A DNA stretch of 64,000 nucleotides from Streptomyces sp. CC228A (GCF_021390935.1 NZ_JAJPUI010000008.1:186001-250000), one strand, 5' to 3'. Shown: positions 1-9,398, counted from the stretch's first letter. Notes: generated by a model from the letters alone, not told the origin. A program made the numbers and translations.

Positions 1-1
1 C

Positions 2-441
2 CCGCTGCGGCGGGACATCGCCGCCGCGATCCGCCGCCACCGTCCCGAGCTGCTCCTCACCGTCAACCACCGGGACACCTGGGACGGCGCGGTCTGGAAC
101 ACCCCCGACCACGTGGCCGTCGGCCGGGCCGCCCTCGACGCCGCGGCCGACGCGGGCAACCGGTGGATCTTCCCCGAGCTGGCCGAGCGGGGACTCGAAC
201 CGTGGGACGGGGTGCGGTGGGTGGCCGTGGCGGGCTCGCCCCGCCCCACGCACGCGGTCGACGCCCGCCCGGGCCTGGAGCGCGCGGTGCGGTCGCTGCT
301 GGAGCACCGCACATACGTGGAGACCCTCACCGACCGGGACCCGGAGGCGTACTGCCGGGACTTCCTCGCCGGGCACGCCGAGGCGGCGGCCGAGCGGTTC
401 GGGGCGTGCCCGCCGTCACCTTCGAGGTCTTCACCCGCTGA
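2..441 (+). CDS. PIG-L/LmbE family deacetylase, C-terminal part (cut by window edge; apparent frameshift)
   Basis: The reading frame is open from the left edge and encodes the last ~146 residues of a PIG-L (LmbE-like) deacetylase. This zinc-dependent family removes N-acetyl groups from sugar derivatives; mycothiol-pathway MshB and Mca are known members. Visible family features are the [10 protein letters not shown] stretch, the NTPDHVAVG segment with the zinc-site-like DH, and the late HRTYVETL helix. The frame breaks at the GGGG run at 401-404. As written it continues to a stop at 472 through an unrelated tail, while one extra G gives the ending [14 protein letters not shown] and a stop at 439-441, which fits the family much better. 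The N-terminus lies outside the window, so the exact substrate cannot be judged. Confidence 0.75.
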   Translation, partial: AAAGHRRRDPPPPSRAAPHRQPPGHLGRRGLEHPRPRGRRPGRPRRRGRRGQPVDLPRAGRAGTRTVGRGAVGGRGGLAPPHARGRRPPGPGARGAVAAGAPHIRGDPHRPGPGGVLPGLPRRARRGGGRAVRGVPAVTFEVFTR

Positions 442-475
442 GCGCACCCGGGGACGCACGGGCGGCGCTTAGCCG

Positions 476-630
476 GCCCGGTCTGCCGCGCCCGCCCGGC
501 CGCGCCCGCCCGGTCTGCCGCGCCCGCCCGGCCGCGCCCGCCCGGATTGCCGCGCCCGCCCACCCGGCCGCGCCCGACCGGTCGCCGCGCCCGACCGGTC
601 GCGGCCCCGGCCCGGTCTGCCGCGCCCAGG
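476..630. repeat. Degenerate CCGCGCCCGCCCGG tandem repeats
   Basis: The gap after the deacetylase gene is filled with imperfect repeats of about 14 bp built from CCGCGCCCGCCCGG, alternating with GTCTG and GACCGGTCG spacers. I see no coding signal in it. It separates the deacetylase from the quinone oxidoreductase promoter. Confidence 0.7.
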
Positions 631-668
631 GCGGTCGATGAGCCGGGCGGAGCCGTTCCCCTCCCGGC

Positions 669-685
669 AAGCGACTGCTTAGTAT
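669..685 (+). promoter_or_regulatory. Probable operator and -10 box of the quinone oxidoreductase gene
   Basis: AAGC-GACT-GCTT (669-680) is a short inverted repeat that runs directly into TAGTAT (680-685), a good actinomycete -10 hexamer 44 bp before the ATG. Inverted repeats of AAGC/GCTT type are common operators of TetR-family regulators in actinomycetes. That assignment is inference; no regulator gene is adjacent. Confidence 0.4.
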
Positions 686-729
686 GCCCTCGTGCGGGAA
701 CCGCGCGGACGACGACCACGGAGGCGGAC

Positions 730-1686
730 ATGCGGGCATGGCGGGTGCACCGGAACGGCGAGCCGGGCGAGGTGATGAGCCTGGAGGAGACGGAGCGGCC
801 GACTCCGGGCCCCGGGCAGCTCCTCCTGAAGGTGCGGGCCGCCAACGTGAACTTCCCGGACGCGCTGCTGTGCCGGGGCCACTACCAGGTGCGCCCCCCG
901 CTGCCGTTCACCCCGGGCGTGGAGCTGTGCGGCGAGACGGAGGACGGGCGGCGGGTGATCGCCACCCCGGCCCTGCCGCACGGCGCGCTCGCCGAGTACG
1001 CCGTCGCCGACGCGGCCGCCGTGCTGCCCGCACCCGACGCCCTCGACGACGCCGAGGCGGCCGCCCTGCACATCGGCTACCAGACCGGCTGGTTCGGCCT
1101 GCACCGGCGCGCCGCGCTCCTGCCGGGCGAGACGCTGCTCGTGCACGCCGCCGCAGGCGGCGTGGGCAGCGCAGCCGTCCAGCTCGGCAAGGCGGCCGGG
1201 GCGAAGGTCATCGGTGTGGTCGGCGGCGCCGGCAAGGCCGCCGCGGCCCGCGAGCTCGGGTGCGACGTCGTAGTGGACCGGCACGCCGAGGACGTCGTGG
1301 CCGCCGTCAAGGACGCCACGGGCGGCCGCGGCGCCGACGTCGTGTACGACCCCGTGGGCGGAGCCGCGTACACCGCGTCCGCCAGGTGCGTGGCCTTCGA
1401 GGGCCGGATCGTCGTCGTCGGCTTCGCCAGCGGCGACATCCCGGCCCCCGCGCTCAACCACGCCCTCGTGAAGAACTACGCGATCCTCGGCCTCCACTGG
1501 GGCCTGTACAACCGGTACGACCCGGCGGCCGTCGCCCAGTGCCACGAGACACTCACCGCGTACGCCGCGAAGGGCCTGGTCAGGCCCCTCGTCAGCGAGC
1601 GGGTGCCGCTGGCGGACGCGGCCGACGCCGTCCAGCGGGTCGCCGACGGCACCACCACCGGGCGCCTCGCCGTCCTCCCGGACTGA
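730..1686 (+). CDS. Zinc-independent quinone oxidoreductase (MDR superfamily)
   Basis: A 318-residue medium-chain dehydrogenase/reductase of the NADPH:quinone oxidoreductase branch, expected to be cytosolic and to reduce quinones or enoyl compounds with NADPH. The N-terminal GroES-like domain (about residues 1-125) includes NVNFPDALLCRGHYQ and PFTPGVELCG. The Rossmann domain carries the nucleotide-binding signature HAAAGGVGSAAVQLGK near residue 140. The catalytic-zinc cysteine pattern of alcohol dehydrogenases is absent, as usual for this branch. The ATG at 730 was chosen because GGAGG lies 5-9 bases before it and the protein then begins MRAWRV, as in relatives; the frame is open further upstream without conservation. 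It stands alone, with its own probable operator at 669-685. Confidence 0.88.
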   Translation: MRAWRVHRNGEPGEVMSLEETERPTPGPGQLLLKVRAANVNFPDALLCRGHYQVRPPLPFTPGVELCGETEDGRRVIATPALPHGALAEYAVADAAAVLPAPDALDDAEAAALHIGYQTGWFGLHRRAALLPGETLLVHAAAGGVGSAAVQLGKAAGAKVIGVVGGAGKAAAARELGCDVVVDRHAEDVVAAVKDATGGRGADVVYDPVGGAAYTASARCVAFEGRIVVVGFASGDIPAPALNHALVKNYAILGLHWGLYNRYDPAAVAQCHETLTAYAAKGLVRPLVSERVPLADAADAVQRVADGTTTGRLAVLPD

Positions 1687-1687
1687 G

Positions 1688-1750
1688 GCCCGCCGCCGCT
1701 CGCCCCCGCCGCCCGCCGCCCGCCGCCGCTCGCCCCCGCCGCCCGCCGCC
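1688..1750. repeat. 30-bp direct repeat, two copies plus a partial third
   Basis: A 30-bp C-rich unit starting GCCCGCCGCCGCTCGCCC occurs twice in tandem just after the quinone oxidoreductase stop codon and then trails off. Its function is unknown and it is probably neutral expansion. Confidence 0.65.
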
Positions 1751-1984
1751 CGCTCCCCGCGGTCGCCCGGATCCGGTCCGGCACCGCATGCGCCGGGAGA
1801 CATCCCGGCGTACGGCGGCCGCTCCTGGTGCGGGGGCGGCGGGGCGGCGCAGTCCGCCGCGGGTGCGCGGATGCCGCCGCCCGCGCCACCCGTCCCGCCG
1901 CCCGCACGGTGCCGCGCGGCGGAGCCTTCGCCGCCGCTGCGCACCCCCGGCACGGCCGGCCGGCGACCGCCGCCGGCACCCGGC

Positions 1985-2340
1985 CTCCGGGGGTGCCGGA
2001 GCCAGGCCGCCGCGCGGCGCACCGGCTCCGTCGGCAGGATCACCGCCGCCGGGTCCCCACCGGCGGTACGGGCCGGCAGCATGCGGACCCTCTCCGTGCT
2101 GATCCGGTCCCGCGGCTGCCGGGCCTTCACCAGCGCGGGACGCGACGCGACAGCGGCGGGCGAAGTCGTCGAAGCCGCCGACCGCCACGTCGTCCGGTGC
2201 CCGCCGCCCGGCGCGCTCCAGGGCGGCCAGGAGGCCTTGCACTATCAGGTCCGAGGCCGCGAACACCGCGTCCAGGGCGGATGCCGCCTCGCGCCGCGTC
2301 GGGGGCGAAGCGCCGGTGCGGTCGTCGACCGCACCGGCGA
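1985..2340 (-). pseudogene. Remnant of a LacI-family regulator, C-terminal domain only
   Basis: Read on the minus strand, 2340 to about 2150 encodes ALDAVFAASDLIVQGLLAAL followed by APDDVAVGGFDDF, the hallmark ligand-domain motifs of LacI/GalR regulators. After a frame break near 2140-2150, a second frame gives RPALVKARQPRDRISTE and GGDPAAVILPTEPVRR, the usual C-terminal motifs. No DNA-binding domain is found upstream. The conserved motifs have decayed (for example VKARQP where families have TTVRQP), so this is a real remnant and not only a sequencing error. It lies in the 950-bp gap before the peptide importer and points away from it. The former sugar specificity cannot be told. Confidence 0.75.
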
Positions 2341-2587
2341 GTCTCCCGGCGGGGCGACGGGGGCCGACAGCCTTGCGAAGACCTTTCCGAACCCGGTCCG
2401 ACGGGACGCGGCCCTCCGCCCCTGCCTGCGCGGCTCCGCCGGACGCGTCCGGCGGCGGGCCCCGGCCGGGCGCGGTCCCTGGAGGGCCTGCGCCGGGCGC
2501 CTCCCCGCAGGGCCTCGCCGGGTGCGGGCCGCGGCCGCGCGTGCCGCCAGGGGCGGCCTGTCGCGCGCCCCTGTACGTGAGGTTTAA

Positions 2588-2604
2588 TTGCGCAGAATTC
2601 GCAA
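2588..2604. promoter_or_regulatory. Inverted repeat TTGCG-N7-CGCAA upstream of the ABC importer operon
   Basis: This 17-bp imperfect palindrome lies in an unusually A+T-rich patch (about 2578-2625), 33 bp before the start codon of the binding-protein gene. The placement fits an operator for the importer operon. I cannot name the regulator. Confidence 0.4.
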
Positions 2605-2636
2605 CAGCAGTTGATCTTCATGAGGGGTGCGGCACC

Positions 2637-4262
2637 ATGAACGCCCGATCCGCCCGGTCCATACGCGGCCTGGCCGCCGCGGCGCTGGCCACCGTCCTGG
2701 CCGGCACCGCGGCGGCCTGCTCGAAGCCGGGCGGCTCCTCCGGGGGCGCCGGCGCGGGCGGGGCCGCGGACGCGGTGACCGTCGGCATCGCGTACGAGCC
2801 CGAAAGCCTCAGTCCCCTCCTCGGCTACGGCCGCGAGGGCAACTCGAAGATCTTCGACGGCCTCCTCGCCCACGGCGCGGACGGCCGGCTCACCCCCGCC
2901 CTCGCCACCGCCCTGCCCGAGGTCAGCGCCGACGGCCTCACCTACACCTACACCCTGCGCCGCGGTGTCACCTTCAGCGACGGCACGCCCTTCACCGCGA
3001 AGGACGTCGTCTTCACCTACCGCACCATCCTCGACCCGAAGACCAACAACCCCGCACGCACCGAACTCGACGCGCTGAAGGACGTACGGGCCGAGGGCGA
3101 CCACACCGTCGTCTTCACCCTGAAGTACCCCTACGCGCCCTTCGCCGAGCGCACCGTCCACGCCATCGCCCCCGCGGGCATCGCGGGCGCGCAGGACGTC
3201 AACTCGGGTTCCTTCACCACCAAGCCCGTCGGCACCGGCCCGTACGTCCTCGTCGGCTGGTCCAAGGGCGAGAAGCTCACCTTCAAGGCCAACCCCCGCC
3301 ACTGGGGCGGCGAGCCCAAGGTGAAGCGGCTCACCATGGCCGTCGTCAAGGACGACGACGTCCGCGCCACCCGGCTGCGCGCCGGCGACCTCGACGGCGC
3401 GATCCTGCCGCCCGCGCTGGCCCGCACCTTCGCCGCCGACAAGGGCATGAAGACGTACGCCGCCCGCACCTACGACTACCGGACCGTCACCCTCCCCACC
3501 CACCACGCCGTCACCGGCGATACCGCGATCCGCCGCGCCCTCGACGTGGCCGTCGACCGCCAGGCCATGGTGGACAAGATCCTCGACGGCACCGGCAAGC
3601 CGGCCTACGGTCCGGTGCCCACCGACAGCGAGTGGTTCACCCGCGGCACGGAGCGCCGCCACGACCCGGACGCCGCACGGCGCATCCTGGACGAGGCGGG
3701 ATGGAAGCCCGGCAAGGACGGCATCCGCGTCAAGGACGGCGTCCGCGCCGCCTTCCCGCTCTGGTACCCCTCCGGCGACAAGCTCCGCCAGGACCACGCC
3801 CTCGCCTACGCCTCCGACGCCAAGAAGGCCGGCATCGACATCACCGTCCAGGCCGGCACCTGGGAGGTCATCCAGCCCCGTATGAAGCACGAGGCGGTCC
3901 TCGCCGGCGGCGGCGCCCCCGGAGACCCGGACTTCGACCAGTACCCGCTGCTGCTGTCGTCCCTCGCGGGCGACGGCTTCAACAACATGGCCTCGTACGA
4001 CAACCCCACCGTCGACAAGGCCCTGGAAGCCGGCCGCCGCACCGACGACCGCGCCGCCCGCAAGGCCGCGTACGACACGATCCAGCGCGAGCTGGTGAAG
4101 AACCCCGGCTACACCTTCCTCACCCACATCGACCACCTGTACGTCCTCGCCGACCGCTGGGACGGGCCGTCCACCCTGGTCGAGCCGCACGACCACGGCC
4201 TCGCCTCCGGACCGTGGTGGAACGTCGAGGACTGGACGCCGAAGGGCGCGCCGAAGAAGTGA
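2637..4262 (+). CDS. ABC importer substrate-binding lipoprotein, peptide/nickel (SBP family 5) type
   Basis: A 541-residue extracellular solute-binding protein of the DppA/OppA/NikA family. It begins with a lipoprotein signal peptide: arginines in the first ten residues, a hydrophobic stretch, then TAAACS with the lipid-attached cysteine at about residue 28, followed by a Gly/Ser linker. The mature part opens with GIAYEPESLSPLLGYG and contains YTLRRGVTFSDGTPFTAKDV, the family signature. GAGGGG precedes the ATG at 2637. It is the first gene of a five-gene importer operon with overlapping stops and starts. The ligand is not certain: family members bind oligopeptides, nickel chelates or small glycosides. 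Confidence 0.93.
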   Translation: MNARSARSIRGLAAAALATVLAGTAAACSKPGGSSGGAGAGGAADAVTVGIAYEPESLSPLLGYGREGNSKIFDGLLAHGADGRLTPALATALPEVSADGLTYTYTLRRGVTFSDGTPFTAKDVVFTYRTILDPKTNNPARTELDALKDVRAEGDHTVVFTLKYPYAPFAERTVHAIAPAGIAGAQDVNSGSFTTKPVGTGPYVLVGWSKGEKLTFKANPRHWGGEPKVKRLTMAVVKDDDVRATRLRAGDLDGAILPPALARTFAADKGMKTYAARTYDYRTVTLPTHHAVTGDTAIRRALDVAVDRQAMVDKILDGTGKPAYGPVPTDSEWFTRGTERRHDPDAARRILDEAGWKPGKDGIRVKDGVRAAFPLWYPSGDKLRQDHALAYASDAKKAGIDITVQAGTWEVIQPRMKHEAVLAGGGAPGDPDFDQYPLLLSSLAGDGFNNMASYDNPTVDKALEAGRRTDDRAARKAAYDTIQRELVKNPGYTFLTHIDHLYVLADRWDGPSTLVEPHDHGLASGPWWNVEDWTPKGAPKK

Positions 4263-5254
4263 CCGCCCGCCGCCTGCCCTGGGCGGGGATGGCCCGGCTC
4301 GCGGGGCGGCGGGCGCTGTTCGCCGTCCCTGTCCTGCTGGCCGTCACCTTCGGCGTCTTCGCCGTGGCCGCCGCCTCCCCCTTCGACCCGGTCGCCGCCT
4401 ACTCCGGCACCGCCGGGCTCACCGCGTCCCAGGAGAACCTGGACCAGCTGCGCGCCAACCTCGGCGCCGACCAGCCGTTCACGGCCCGCTGGTGGGAGTG
4501 GCTCGGCTCCGCCGCGACCGGGGACCTGGGCGACTCGACCTCCATGCGGCAGCCCGTCACCGACGTCATCGCCGAGCGCCTCGGCTGGTCCGCGCTGCTC
4601 GCCGCCACCGCGTTCGCCGCCGCCCTGCTGCTCGGCACCGCCCTCGGCGTGCTCGCCGCCCACCGCAGGGACGGCTGGTTCGACCGCTGCGCCACCTCCG
4701 CCGCGTACGCCCTGGAGGCCGCGCCCGCGTTCTGGCTCGGGCTCCTCGCCATCTGGCTGTTCGCACTCCAGCTGGGCGTCCTGCCGGCCGGCGGCCTCAC
4801 CGACACCGCCAGCGACACGGTCACCGCAGGACAGGTGGCCCGCCACCTCGTGCTGCCCGCCGGCGTCCTCGCCGCCTCGCAGCTGCCGTGGTTCCTGCTG
4901 TACGCGCGGCAGGGCGTGGCCGACGCGCTCGACGAGGACCATGTGCGCGGCGCCCGCGCCCGCGGCCTGCGCGCCCGGACCGTCCTGCTGCACCACGCCC
5001 TGCGCTCCGGAATGCTGCCCGTCCTCACCCTCATCGGCTCCCGCGTGCCCGAACTGATCACCGGCGCCCTGCTCGTCGAGACCGTCTTCTCCTGGCCCGG
5101 CATCGCCGCCGCCACCGTGCAGGCCGCGCTCGCCGCCGACTTCTCCCTGCTCGCCGCGCTCACCGTGCTGGCCACCGCCGCCGTCCTGCTCGGCAACCTC
5201 CTGTCCGACGTCCTGTACGGACTCGCCGACCCGAGGGCGGGCTTCGATGGCTGA
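4259..5254 (+). CDS. ABC importer permease, DppB/OppB type
   Basis: A 331-residue integral membrane subunit. The first transmembrane helix (about residues 15-38) is followed by an extracytoplasmic loop, then the core permease domain with about five helices. The conserved EAA-type cytoplasmic loop (DEDHVRGARARGLRARTVLLHH) and the closing motif LLVETVFSWPGIA mark the BPD_transp_1/DppB family. The start is GTG at 4259, which overlaps the stop of the binding-protein gene as GTGA, indicating translational coupling. It should pair with the next permease to form the channel. Confidence 0.92.
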   Translation: MTARRLPWAGMARLAGRRALFAVPVLLAVTFGVFAVAAASPFDPVAAYSGTAGLTASQENLDQLRANLGADQPFTARWWEWLGSAATGDLGDSTSMRQPVTDVIAERLGWSALLAATAFAAALLLGTALGVLAAHRRDGWFDRCATSAAYALEAAPAFWLGLLAIWLFALQLGVLPAGGLTDTASDTVTAGQVARHLVLPAGVLAASQLPWFLLYARQGVADALDEDHVRGARARGLRARTVLLHHALRSGMLPVLTLIGSRVPELITGALLVETVFSWPGIAAATVQAALAADFSLLAALTVLATAAVLLGNLLSDVLYGLADPRAGFDG

Positions 5255-6134
5255 GCGCTCCACACGGCCCCCGCGTGCCGCCACCGCCCCGCGCCGCCCC
5301 CGGGCCGCGGCGGCGAGGCGCCCGCGCGTGGCCCTCCCCGCGGCGGTCGTCGCCGTCACCCTTCTCGCGGTCCTCGCCGTACCGCCGCTGGTCCAGCTCG
5401 ACCAGCAGGCCGTCGACCTCTCCGCGAAGCTGCTCCCGCCGTCCTGGCAGCACCCCTTCGGCACCGACGACCTGGGCCGCGACCTGCTGCTGCGCTGTGT
5501 GTACGGACTGCGCGTCTCCCTGCTCGTCGGCGTCGCCGCCGCCGTCGCGGCCACCGTCGTCGGCACGGCGGTCGGCGCGGCCGCGGGGGCCCTCGGCGGC
5601 TGGGCCGACCGGCTCCTCATGCGCCTCGTCGACACCGTGTCGTCCGTACCGCACCTGCTGCTCGGCATCGTCGTCGTCGCCCTGTTCCGCCCCGGAGTGG
5701 GACCCGTCATCGCGTCCGTCGCCGTGACGCACTGGCTGTCCACGGCCCGGATCGTCCGGTCCGAGGTGCTGTCCCTGCGCGCCCGCCCCTACATCGACGC
5801 CGCCATCTCGGGCGGCGCCTCCCGGCTGCGCGTGACGGTCCGGCACCTGCTGCCGGGCGTCGCCCCGCAGGCGGGCATCGCGGCGGTGCTGATGATCCCG
5901 CACGCCATGTGGCACGAGTCGGCGCTGTCGTTCCTCGGCCTGGGCATGCCCACCCACCAGGCCAGCCTCGGCACCCTGGTGCAGTCCGGCCGCGGCTCCC
6001 TCCTCGCCGGGGACTGGTGGCCGACCCTCTTCCCCGGCCTGTTCCTGATCGTGCCGACCCTGGCCGTGGCGGCGCTCGCCGCAGCCTGGCGGGACCGGCT
6101 CAACCCGCGCCGCCGCTCGGAGCTGACGCTGTGA
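5247..6134 (+). CDS. ABC importer permease, DppC/OppC type
   Basis: A 295-residue second permease. An Arg/Ala/Pro-rich cytoplasmic N-terminus is followed by a first helix near residues 32-48 and the typical periplasmic signature HPFGTDDLGRDLLLRCVYG. The EAA loop is around YIDAAISGGASRLRVTVRHL, and ESALSFLGLGMP is the expected C-terminal family motif. The ATG at 5247 lies 8 bases inside the preceding permease gene, so the two are surely co-translated. Confidence 0.92.
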   Translation: MAERSTRPPRAATAPRRPRAAAARRPRVALPAAVVAVTLLAVLAVPPLVQLDQQAVDLSAKLLPPSWQHPFGTDDLGRDLLLRCVYGLRVSLLVGVAAAVAATVVGTAVGAAAGALGGWADRLLMRLVDTVSSVPHLLLGIVVVALFRPGVGPVIASVAVTHWLSTARIVRSEVLSLRARPYIDAAISGGASRLRVTVRHLLPGVAPQAGIAAVLMIPHAMWHESALSFLGLGMPTHQASLGTLVQSGRGSLLAGDWWPTLFPGLFLIVPTLAVAALAAAWRDRLNPRRRSELTL

Positions 6135-7476
6135 CGACCATCCTGTCCGTACGGGGACTGACCGTGCGGTTCCTGATGCGGGGCCGCCCGCCCGTCGCCG
6201 CCGTCACCGACGTGCACCTGGACGTGGCGGCGGGGGAGTGCCTCGCCCTCGTCGGCGAGAGCGGCTGCGGCAAATCGGTGCTCGCCTCCGCCCTCCTCGG
6301 CCTGCTGCCCGCCAACGCCGAGGTCGAAGGCTCCGCCGTGGTCGCGGGCGGGGAGGTGCCCGGCTCCGCCGCCGTGCCCCGCAGCCGCACACGCGCGGGT
6401 TCCGCAGCCGTCGCCGACAGCCGTGCGCTTGCGGGATCGGTCCCCGTAGGCGGCAAGTCCCCGAGGACCGCCGCCGGCGGCAGCGTGGACGGCGCGGCCT
6501 CCGCCGGCGTCGCCGGCACGGGGAGGCCGAAGGCCCGGCTGCCGTCGCCGGAGGCGAGGCCGCGGGCTCCGCCGCTGGGGAAGCCGGCACCGCCGTATCC
6601 GCCGCTGCGGCTGAATCCGCCGCGGTGTCCACTTCCGCCCCCTCCGCCGCCTCCGCCGCCTCCGCTGCCGCCTCCGCCGCCTCCGCCGCCTCCGCCGCCT
6701 CCGGGGCCGACGGCCGGGGCGGACCCGCGGCTGCCGCGACACCCGCGGCCGGCAGCGTCGACCTGATCGCCGCCGACGAGCGCACCCTCGCCCGCACCGT
6801 GCGCGGGCGCCGTGTCGGCCTGGTCCCGCAGTCCCCGGCCGCCCACCTCACCCCGGTCCGCACCGTCCGCGCCCACCTCGCCGAGTCCCTGCGCGAACTG
6901 ACCGGCACCCCGCGCGCCGTGCTCCCCGCAGCCGTCGCCGCCGCGGCGGAGCGGGCCGCCTTCCCGGCCGACCACCTCGACCGCTACCCGCACGAGCTGT
7001 CCGGCGGCCTCGCCCAGCGCGCCGCCACCGCCCTCGCCCTCGTCGGTGACGCGCCCCTCCTCCTCGCCGACGAGCCCACCACCGGGCTCGACCGGGACCT
7101 GGTGGACCGCACCGCCGACGAACTGCGGCGCCACGCCGACGCGGGCCGCGCCCTGCTGCTCATCACCCACGACCTCGCGGCCGCCCGGCGCATCGCGGAC
7201 CGCGTCGCCGTCATGTACGCCGGCCGGATCGTCGAAGTCGCCGCCGCGGACCGGTTCTTCGGCGCCCCCGGCCCCCGCCACCCGTACGCGCGCGGACTGC
7301 TCGCCGCGCTCCCCGAACGGGACTTCACCCCCATCCCCGGGATGCCGCCGGAGCTCGGCGCCCTCCCGGACGGCTGCGCCTTCGCTCCCCGCTGCGCCCA
7401 CGCCACCGACGAGTGCCTCCGCACGGTGCCCCGCTTCACGGACGGCGCGGCCTGCCACCACCCGCAGGAGGCGTAG
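6131..7476 (+). CDS. ABC importer ATPase, DppD/OppD type, with a long low-complexity insertion and an apparent frameshift
   Basis: The GTG at 6131 overlaps the preceding stop (GTGA). The first frame gives the N-terminal strands and Walker A (GESGCGKS, about residues 37-44). After the GGGG run at 6520-6523 the gene continues in another frame with Q-loop VGLVPQSP, signature LSGGLAQR, Walker B LLLADEPTTGLD, the H-loop histidine in LITHDLAAARR, and a C-terminal oligopeptide-transporter domain with the cysteines of CAFAPRCAHATDEC. One added G joins the parts into about 448 residues. Between Walker A and the Q-loop sit roughly 150 residues of Ala/Ser/Gly-rich sequence where relatives have about 50 (see the repeat at 6643-6699). 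Everything needed for ATPase function is present on both sides. The frame break could be a base-calling error or a true mutation. Confidence 0.8.
6643..6699 (+). repeat. TCCGCCGCC repeat array inside the ABC ATPase gene
   Basis: Six units of TCCGCCGCC (one with an extra GCT codon) encode Ser-Ala-Ala repeats in the restored frame. They form the core of the non-conserved insertion between Walker A and the Q-loop. The 9-bp period suggests expansion by slippage. Confidence 0.8.
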
Positions 7477-7477
7477 C

Positions 7478-8125
<648 letters not shown>

Positions 8126-8296
8126 TCTTGCCGGCTGCCGCCGGGTAACGGGCGCACACCCATCCGTACCCGTTCGGCCGACATGCCGTACGCCCGGACG
8201 GCGCCGCCGCTCCGCCAGACTGGCCGCCGAACGCCGTACACACCCGCCCCACCCGCCCCACGGCGGGTGCGGGCGGCTGGCCGAGGAGGGTGACCC

Positions 8297-8491
8297 ATGG
8301 CCGTATCCATCTCCGTCGTGCTGCTGCTGCTGATCCTGGCGGTGGTCTTCCTGCGCAGCGGCGGCCTGAAGGTGTCGCACGCGCTGGTCTGCGCCCTGCT
8401 CGGCTTCTTCCTCGCCGGGACCAGCCTGGCCCCCACCATCTACGACGGGGTGTCCGCCACCGCCGACGTCGTCAGCAGCGTCAAGCCCTGA
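8297..8491 (+). CDS. Small membrane protein, conserved in Streptomyces
   Basis: A 64-residue protein with two hydrophobic segments (about residues 4-19 and 29-46) separated by RSGGLKVSHA. It resembles a small membrane protein seen in many Streptomyces genomes, without known function. GGAGGGTGACCC precedes the ATG. It stands alone between the importer operon and the deacetylase gene. Confidence 0.7.
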   Translation: MAVSISVVLLLLILAVVFLRSGGLKVSHALVCALLGFFLAGTSLAPTIYDGVSATADVVSSVKP

Positions 8492-8689
8492 CGGCCGCGC
8501 GACGCCGGCAGAACACCCCGATCCCCGCGGCACCGGCTGCTCGGCGCCGCCCCGCGGGCGGGCCGTCCGTCCGCCCCCGTCGAGGCCGCAGGATCTCCTC
8601 GACGGAGGGGGAGAACGTCCTGTCCTTCCTCCCGCGTCCGCAGCGTGCGACGTGCCCTTGCGGGTCAAGTCCTGCCCGGGACAGGGATC

Positions 8690-8714
8690 TTGACATTCCA
8701 TCTGGTCTAAACCA
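8690..8714 (+). promoter_or_regulatory. DasR-like operator TGGTCTAAACCA downstream of a TTGACA -35 box
   Basis: TTGACA at 8690-8695 is followed at 8703-8714 by TGGTCTAAACCA. This differs by one base from the core TGGTCTAGACCA of the dre site bound by DasR, the GntR-family repressor of chitin and N-acetylglucosamine genes in Streptomyces. It lies 12 bp before the ATG of the polysaccharide deacetylase gene, a functionally sensible target. Binding is inferred from the match only. Confidence 0.6.
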
Positions 8715-8726
8715 ATCATTCGGCGT

Positions 8727-9398
8727 ATGCCGAGACCCCGCATGCGCGGCGCCCTCCGCGCCGTCCTCGCCGTCCTCGTCCCGTGGACCCTCCTGACCGG
8801 CTTCGCCCCCTGGCCGCAGCCGGTGCCCGTCGTCTCCCGCATCGACACCGACCAGCCCGTCGTGTTCCTCACCATCGACGACGGGTGGCACCACGACCCG
8901 GCCGCTGCCCGACTGCTGCTGGACCGCCGCGTGCCCGCCTCGCTGTTCGTGCTCCCCGGCGCGTACTCCTACGACTCCGCGTACTTCCGCTCCCTCCTCG
9001 CGCACGGCCCCTCGCGGATCGAGAACCACACCGTCACCCACCCCGACCTCACCGCCCTGGACGGCGCCGCCCAGCGTGCGGAGATCTGCGGGGCCCGTGA
9101 CAGCCACCTGGCGCAGTTCGGTGACGGTCCCCGGCTGCTTCGCCCGCCCTACGGAAAGTACGACGAGGAGACCCGCAGCGCCGCACAGGCGTGCGGGGCG
9201 AAGGCCGTCGTCACCTGGACCCACGACCTGACGACCTGGGGAGGCGGCGCACCCCCGCCCGTGCCCGAACTGAAGGCCGGCGACATCGTGCTGCTGCACT
9301 TCACCGAGAACCTGGCCGCCGACCTGGAACGCGTCCTCGCCGCCGCCGACGCCGCCGGACTCGAACCCGCGCAACTGCGCGACCACCTGCCCGAGTAG
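8727..9398 (+). CDS. Secreted polysaccharide deacetylase (NodB/CE4 family)
   Basis: A 223-residue CE4 esterase. A signal peptide (RMRGALRAVLAVLVPWTLLT) leads into the NodB domain: motif 1 FLTIDDGW with the catalytic and metal-binding aspartates, motif 2 ENHTVTHPDL providing the two histidine ligands, motif 3 RPPYGKYD, and the late LLHF motif. These enzymes hydrolyse N-acetyl groups from chitin, chito-oligosaccharides or peptidoglycan outside the cell. The DasR-like site upstream points to an amino-sugar substrate, which is inference. Confidence 0.9.
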   Translation: MPRPRMRGALRAVLAVLVPWTLLTGFAPWPQPVPVVSRIDTDQPVVFLTIDDGWHHDPAAARLLLDRRVPASLFVLPGAYSYDSAYFRSLLAHGPSRIENHTVTHPDLTALDGAAQRAEICGARDSHLAQFGDGPRLLRPPYGKYDEETRSAAQACGAKAVVTWTHDLTTWGGGAPPPVPELKAGDIVLLHFTENLAADLERVLAAADAAGLEPAQLRDHLPE

